This document shows positions 59,642 to 64,000 of a stretch of 64,000 nt of DNA, piece after piece. A program made the translations under genes and the position numbers. Within the stretch, counting starts at the first letter, position 1, and every line of letters starts with the position of its first letter. The notes beneath the pieces were generated by a model. That model was not told where the DNA came from and searched no databases. It worked only from the letters and a program-made list of their open reading frames with translations. The DNA is from JAIRVZ01 sp031553415 (GTDB lineage Bacteria > Bacteroidota > Bacteroidia > Bacteroidales > Azobacteroidaceae), in assembly GCA_031553415.1 (NCBI GenBank), contig JAVBLO010000032.1, positions 1 through 64,000 of the forward strand. The letters run 5' to 3'.

Positions 59642-61189
59642 ATGAACATGCAAGAACTAAGCGAACAGGAAATATTTCGCCGTAAGAGTTTGGATGAATT
59701 GCGTAGTATAGGAATAGAACCTTATCCTGCAGCAGAGTTTGAAACTAACGCTTTTTCTACAGAAATAAAAGAAACCTTCAAAGATGGAGAAGTACCTCGT
59801 CAGGTTTCCGTTGCAGGACGTATCATGAGCCGGCGCATTATGGGGAAAGCTTCTTTTGTCGAATTACAAGATTCAAAAGGGCGTATACAACTTTATATTT
59901 CCCGTGATGATATTTGTCCGGGTGAAAATAAAGACTTATATAATGTCGTCTTCAAGAAGTTGTTGGATATAGGTGATTTTGTAGGAATAAAAGGATATGT
60001 TTTCCGCACGCAAATGGGTGAAATATCCATCCATGTACAAAGCCTGACTGTTTTAGCAAAGTCTTTGAAACCACTTCCTATAGTAAAATACAAAGACGGC
60101 GTTGCTTATGATGCTTTCGAGGATCCTGAAATGCGTTACCGTCAGCGTTATGTAGATTTGGTTGTTAATGAAGGCATTAAAGATATTTTTATAAAACGGA
60201 CAAAAATCTTCAATTCCATGCGTAATTTCTTCAACGAGCGTGGATATATTGAAGTAGATACACCTGTTTTACAGAGCATTCCGGGAGGAGCAGCTGCACG
60301 TCCTTTTATTACTCATCACAATGCATTGGATATTCCACTCTACTTAAGGATTGCGAATGAACTTTATCTGAAAAGATTAATTGTTGGCGGTTTCGAAGGA
60401 GTATATGAATTTTCCCGTAATTTCCGTAATGAAGGAATGGATAGAACCCATAATCCTGAATTTACGGCTATGGAAATTTATGTTTCGTACAAAGATTACA
60501 ACTGGATGATGAATTTTACGGAACAAATGCTGGAGAAAATATGTTTGGATGTTTTGGGTACTCCTGAAGTTAAAGTAGGAGAGAACTTGATTAATTTTAA
60601 GGCTCCCTATCGTAGAATAAGCATGATTGATTCAATCAAAGAAAATACAGGTATTGATATCAACGGAATGAATGAAGAACAGTTGCGGGATGTTTGTAAA
60701 CAACTTCATGTAGAACAAGACTCCATGATGGGTAAGGGTAAACTTATCGACGAAATATTCGGAGCAAAATGTGAAGGAAAATACATCCAGCCGACATTTA
60801 TTACTGATTATCCAATTGAAATGTCTCCTTTGTGTAAACAACACCGGACTAATCCGGAACTGACAGAGCGTTTCGAATTAATGGTTAATGGCAAGGAACT
60901 TGCAAATGCTTATTCGGAATTAAACGATCCGATTGATCAAAGGGAAAGATTTGAAGAACAACTCAAACTTTCGGAGAAAGGAGATGATGAAGCAATGTTC
61001 ATTGATCAGGATTTTATTCGTTCTTTGGAATATGGTATGCCTCCTACATCCGGTATGGGTATTGGTATGGACAGGTTAGTCATGTTGTTAACCGGACAAA
61101 CTTCCATCCAGGAAGTATTGTTTTTCCCACAAATGAGGCCTGAAAAAATGCAGAAAGCGGAAGCTAATAGCGAAACGTCTCAATCATAA
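59642..61189 (+). CDS. lysS: Lysyl-tRNA synthetase, class II
   Basis: Charges tRNA-Lys with lysine. The 515-residue enzyme has the N-terminal OB-fold anticodon-binding domain (VSVAGRIMSRRIMGKASFVELQD), class II motif 1 around PVLQSIPGGAAARPF, motif 2 FSRNFRNEGMDRTHNPEFT, and motif 3 GMGIGMDRLVML. Met3 is an equally possible start. Length is normal. It probably shares a transcript with gpsA, which follows after 42 bases. Confidence 0.96.
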   Translation: MNMQELSEQEIFRRKSLDELRSIGIEPYPAAEFETNAFSTEIKETFKDGEVPRQVSVAGRIMSRRIMGKASFVELQDSKGRIQLYISRDDICPGENKDLYNVVFKKLLDIGDFVGIKGYVFRTQMGEISIHVQSLTVLAKSLKPLPIVKYKDGVAYDAFEDPEMRYRQRYVDLVVNEGIKDIFIKRTKIFNSMRNFFNERGYIEVDTPVLQSIPGGAAARPFITHHNALDIPLYLRIANELYLKRLIVGGFEGVYEFSRNFRNEGMDRTHNPEFTAMEIYVSYKDYNWMMNFTEQMLEKICLDVLGTPEVKVGENLINFKAPYRRISMIDSIKENTGIDINGMNEEQLRDVCKQLHVEQDSMMGKGKLIDEIFGAKCEGKYIQPTFITDYPIEMSPLCKQHRTNPELTERFELMVNGKELANAYSELNDPIDQRERFEEQLKLSEKGDDEAMFIDQDFIRSLEYGMPPTSGMGIGMDRLVMLLTGQTSIQEVLFFPQMRPEKMQKAEANSETSQS

Positions 61190-61231
61190 AAGTAAAAGTG
61201 TTTATATCCTAAAATTAAACGTATCAATATT

Positions 61232-62227
61232 ATGAATTTGCCGGGAAAAATAGCGATTATGGGTGGTGGAAGTTGGGCAACTGCTATCGCAAAGATTGTT
61301 ATGTCAACACAAAATGAAATTAACTGGTATATGAGACGTCCTGAACAAATTGATGAATTTTCAAGTTACGGACATAACCCATATTACCTGACAGGAATAA
61401 AGTTCGATACTTCTAAAATAACATTTTATTCTAATATCAATAAAGTTGTAAAAGACTCTGATACACTAATTTTTGCAACACCTTCTCCTTATTTGAAGCA
61501 ACATTTGAAAAAATTAAGGAGTAAGTTAAACGATAAATTTGTCATCTCTGCAATTAAAGGAATTGTTCCTGACGAAAATATGCTGGTATCGGATTATTTA
61601 GCAAAATTCTACAAGATACCACATGATAATTTGGCAGTACTTGGCGGACCTTGCCATGCAGAAGAAGTTGCTTTGGAAAGGCTTTCATACCTAAGCATTA
61701 CATGCCAGAATCTGGATAATGCACAGATTTTTGCAAATGTATTTAAAAATCATTTCGTTAAAACTTCCATTAGTAACGATGTTGTTGGTGTTGAATATGC
61801 CTCTGTCCTGAAAAATGTATATGCAATTGTTTCCGGGATTTGCCATGGATTAAAATATGGAGACAACTTCCAGGCTATATTGATGTCAAATTCGATTGTG
61901 GAAATGAATCGTTTTATCGATGCTGTAAAGCCCATTGAAAGGAATATATGCGATTCTGCTTATTTGGGTGACTTATTGGTGACTGCATATTCGAGGTTCA
62001 GCCGTAATAGAATATTCGGAACAATGATTGGTAAAGGTTATTCGGTTAAAACAGCTCAGCTTGAAATGGAAATGATTGCCGAGGGTTATTTCGGAACAAA
62101 GTGTATCAAAGAAATTAATGATAAATATAAAGTGGATATGCCTATCCTGGATACGGTTTATACTATTTTGTATGAAAGGAAAGCGCCTGCCCTTGCAATT
62201 AAGAGATTGACAGAATCATTTAAATAG
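61232..62227 (+). CDS. gpsA: Glycerol-3-phosphate dehydrogenase [NAD(P)+]
   Basis: Reduces dihydroxyacetone phosphate to sn-glycerol 3-phosphate for phospholipid synthesis. The 331-residue protein has the dinucleotide-binding IMGGGSWATAIAK at residues 9-21, IFATPSPYLKQHL, the conserved AIKGI and VLGGPCHAEEVA segments, and the active-site lysine region VEYASVLKNVYAI. C-terminal helices are complete. Usual family length. It lies between lysS and pgi in the same direction. Confidence 0.95.
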   Translation: MNLPGKIAIMGGGSWATAIAKIVMSTQNEINWYMRRPEQIDEFSSYGHNPYYLTGIKFDTSKITFYSNINKVVKDSDTLIFATPSPYLKQHLKKLRSKLNDKFVISAIKGIVPDENMLVSDYLAKFYKIPHDNLAVLGGPCHAEEVALERLSYLSITCQNLDNAQIFANVFKNHFVKTSISNDVVGVEYASVLKNVYAIVSGICHGLKYGDNFQAILMSNSIVEMNRFIDAVKPIERNICDSAYLGDLLVTAYSRFSRNRIFGTMIGKGYSVKTAQLEMEMIAEGYFGTKCIKEINDKYKVDMPILDTVYTILYERKAPALAIKRLTESFK

Positions 62228-62351
62228 GAGTAGTATCTGCTTTTTTTTCTTAGCTTGAACTTCCTCATGTAGTTGTTTTACCTCTTCAATTCAAATATGG
62301 AATGAAAGGTAGCTGGTTGTGGTTATCTGAAATATAATAATATATATCCCT

Positions 62352-63695
62352 ATGAAACAAATTGTATTAGACATCGGCAAAACCCTTGGTTTTATAACTA
62401 AAGAACAAGTTTTTGCACAAGAAACAAAAGCAAAAGAATGTATCGCCGCATTACATAACGGAAGCGGAAAAGGTAATGACTTCTTAGGTTGGTTGCATCT
62501 TCCATCTTCTATCTCAGAAGCAGACATTAAAGATATACAAGATACAGCAAACAAACTCAGAAGTAAGTGTGAAGTTGTTGTTGTTGTTGGAATAGGAGGA
62601 AGTTACCTCGGTGCAAAAGCTGTGATTGATGCAATCTCAGGAACATTTGATGCATTAGAAAATAACCGTGAAAATCCGGTAGTAGTATATGCCGGACAAA
62701 ATATCGGGGAAGATTATTTGTACGAATTATCTACTTATCTGAAAGATAAACAATTCGGAATTATCAATATATCTAAATCCGGAACTACAACAGAACCTGC
62801 ATTGGCTTTCCGTATTTTGAAAAAACAATTGGAAGATGCTGTTGGAAAAAATGAAGCCAAAGAACGTATTGTTGCTGTTACAGATAAAGCACGTGGAGCA
62901 TTGAGGACTTTGGCTACTAAGGAAGGATATAAAACCTTTATAATCCCAGATGATGTAGGAGGACGTTTCTCTGTATTGACTCCTGTTGGATTATTGCCAA
63001 TCGCAGTCGCTGGAATTGATATCAAACAATTAGTTGCTGGTGCGGTAAGTATGGAAAAGGTAACAGGAACAGATGTACCTTTTGCTGAAAATATCGCTGC
63101 AATTTATGCTGCTACCCGCAATGAATTATATAAATCAGGAAAAAAAATAGAAATTCTTGCTAATTTCCACCCAAAATTGCATTATGTTTCTGAGTGGTGG
63201 AAACAACTTTATGGAGAAAGTGAAGGAAAAGAAAATAAAGGTATTTTCACTGCTTCTGTTGATTTCACAACTGACTTACACTCTATGGGGCAATGGATTC
63301 AGGATGGAGAACGCAGTATTTTCGAAACTGTAATTTCTGTAGCAAGTCCTAAATATAAAGTAGAAGTACCTTCTGATAAAGAAGATTCAGATGGCTTGAA
63401 TTTCCTTGCTGGAAAAAGAGTTGATTTTGTTAATAAAATGGCAGAATTAGGGACTCAAATAGCACATGTAGACGGAGGTGTGCCCAATCTCAAAATCGAA
63501 ATGCCGGAGCTTAACGAATTCTATTTGGGCCAATTGCTCTATTTCTTTGAGAAAGCCTGTGGAATCAGTGGATATATCTTAGGAGTTAATCCTTTTGACC
63601 AACCTGGGGTTGAAGCATATAAGAAAAATATGTTTGCATTGTTAAACAAACCTGGATTCGAAGCCGAAAGTAAAGCAATTCAAGCAAGAATATAA
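62352..63695 (+). CDS. pgi: Glucose-6-phosphate isomerase
   Basis: Interconverts glucose 6-phosphate and fructose 6-phosphate. The 447-residue protein is the short bacterial form, with VVVGIGGSYLGAKA, FGIINISKSGTTTEPA (phosphate-binding SIS domain), the PGI signature DVGGRFSVLTPVGLLP, and the C-terminal active-site lysine region GVEAYKKNMFAL. It would process glucose released by the starch locus after phosphorylation, though no direct regulatory link is visible. The stop overlaps the next start by one base (TAATG). Confidence 0.96.
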   Translation: MKQIVLDIGKTLGFITKEQVFAQETKAKECIAALHNGSGKGNDFLGWLHLPSSISEADIKDIQDTANKLRSKCEVVVVVGIGGSYLGAKAVIDAISGTFDALENNRENPVVVYAGQNIGEDYLYELSTYLKDKQFGIINISKSGTTTEPALAFRILKKQLEDAVGKNEAKERIVAVTDKARGALRTLATKEGYKTFIIPDDVGGRFSVLTPVGLLPIAVAGIDIKQLVAGAVSMEKVTGTDVPFAENIAAIYAATRNELYKSGKKIEILANFHPKLHYVSEWWKQLYGESEGKENKGIFTASVDFTTDLHSMGQWIQDGERSIFETVISVASPKYKVEVPSDKEDSDGLNFLAGKRVDFVNKMAELGTQIAHVDGGVPNLKIEMPELNEFYLGQLLYFFEKACGISGYILGVNPFDQPGVEAYKKNMFALLNKPGFEAESKAIQARI

Positions 63696-64000
63696 TGATA
63701 AAAGCTGCTCTCTTTGATATGGATGGAGTCCTCTTTGATTCGATGCCAAGCCACGCACAGGCTTGGCACGATGTGATGACTTCGTATGGGATTAATTGTG
63801 CTCCGGAAGAATTTTATATGCACGAAGGACGCACAGGATTCTCAACCATTAATATCATGTTCAATCAATCGTTTGGACGTGATGCTACAAAAGAAGAGCA
63901 AATGGAAATCTATGAAAAAAAGTGTGCAAGATTTTCAGAATTGGAAAGTTCCAATCCAATGCCTGGTGCATTGGAAGTATTACAAAAAGTTAAAGAACAT
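63695..64000 (+). CDS. HAD family hydrolase (beta-phosphoglucomutase-like), 3' end outside the window
   Basis: The first 102 codons are visible. The protein begins MIKAALFDMDGVLFDS, with the HAD nucleophile Asp9 and second Asp11 in DMDGV, followed by a helical cap region (HAQAWHDVMTSYGI) as in the beta-phosphoglucomutase or sugar-phosphate phosphatase subgroup. Substrate cannot be settled from this part. Its ATG shares an A with the pgi stop, so translation is coupled to pgi, which fits a sugar-phosphate substrate. Confidence 0.88.
   Translation, partial: MIKAALFDMDGVLFDSMPSHAQAWHDVMTSYGINCAPEEFYMHEGRTGFSTINIMFNQSFGRDATKEEQMEIYEKKCARFSELESSNPMPGALEVLQKVKEH

Overview
The window is AT-rich, tightly packed bacterial chromosome from the phylum Bacteroidota, most likely the order Bacteroidales. 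The evidence is lineage-specific gene content (a DUF4290 protein, GldH, PorQ, a SusC/SusD pair, type IX secretion sorting tails, a fused SecDF) and repeated promoter -7 boxes of the Bacteroidetes form TAnnTTTG. Genus is not determinable from the sequence alone; a starch-degrading, T9SS-bearing relative of Paludibacter or Dysgonomonas would fit.

Layout. 1-300: the 5' end of a group II intron (class C-like) running off the left edge, inserted just behind the terminator of a tRNA-Val gene. 300-9065: housekeeping genes in two divergent clusters, yicC-gmk-nadD on the minus strand and tsaB-DUF4290-murA-rimM-GT39 on the plus strand, then a DUF2185 gene and a lytic transglycosylase. 9076-22786: a long minus-strand run with cell-surface glycosyltransferases, lysA-lysC, an FtsE-like ATPase, the second half of histidine biosynthesis (hisH-hisA-fic-hisF-hisIE, with a Fic enzyme inserted), RNase Y, ZapA with a small coiled-coil partner, and cinA. 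22834-31201: a Nudix gene, a GC-rich repeat island with a decayed menaquinone methyltransferase, then gldH-ricT-holB-metF, ilvE and htpG. 31403-52674: a 21-kb starch/maltodextrin utilisation locus. 52748-64000: porQ, then an isoprenoid/secretion/housekeeping run (polyprenyl synthase, TatD, SecDF, LysS, GpsA, Pgi and the start of a HAD phosphatase).

The starch locus is the main functional unit. A minus-strand operon encodes a LacI-type regulator, an MFS sugar transporter and a GH13 lipoprotein. The divergent plus-strand arm encodes SusC, SusD, SusE and SusF homologues, two large tandem GH13 enzymes with C-terminal T9SS-type tails, a small starch-binding-like T9SS-type protein and a SusA-like GH13 enzyme. 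The inferred flow is: secreted amylases cut starch, SusCDEF bind and import oligosaccharides, periplasmic GH13 enzymes trim them and the MFS protein takes the products into the cytoplasm. Palindromic sites built on GCAAACG lie upstream of susC and of the second large amylase and are candidate operators. Between regulator and susC lies an uninterrupted (TC)29 dinucleotide tract, unusual for a bacterium.

A second theme is a set of intergenic elements in the left half only. Their arms are made of degenerate 7-, 8- or 9-nt tandem units, usually arranged as inverted repeats that fill the gap between co-oriented genes and end a few bases from the next start codon. Several sit between a recognisable promoter and the start codon, so they would form long hairpins in mRNA leaders.
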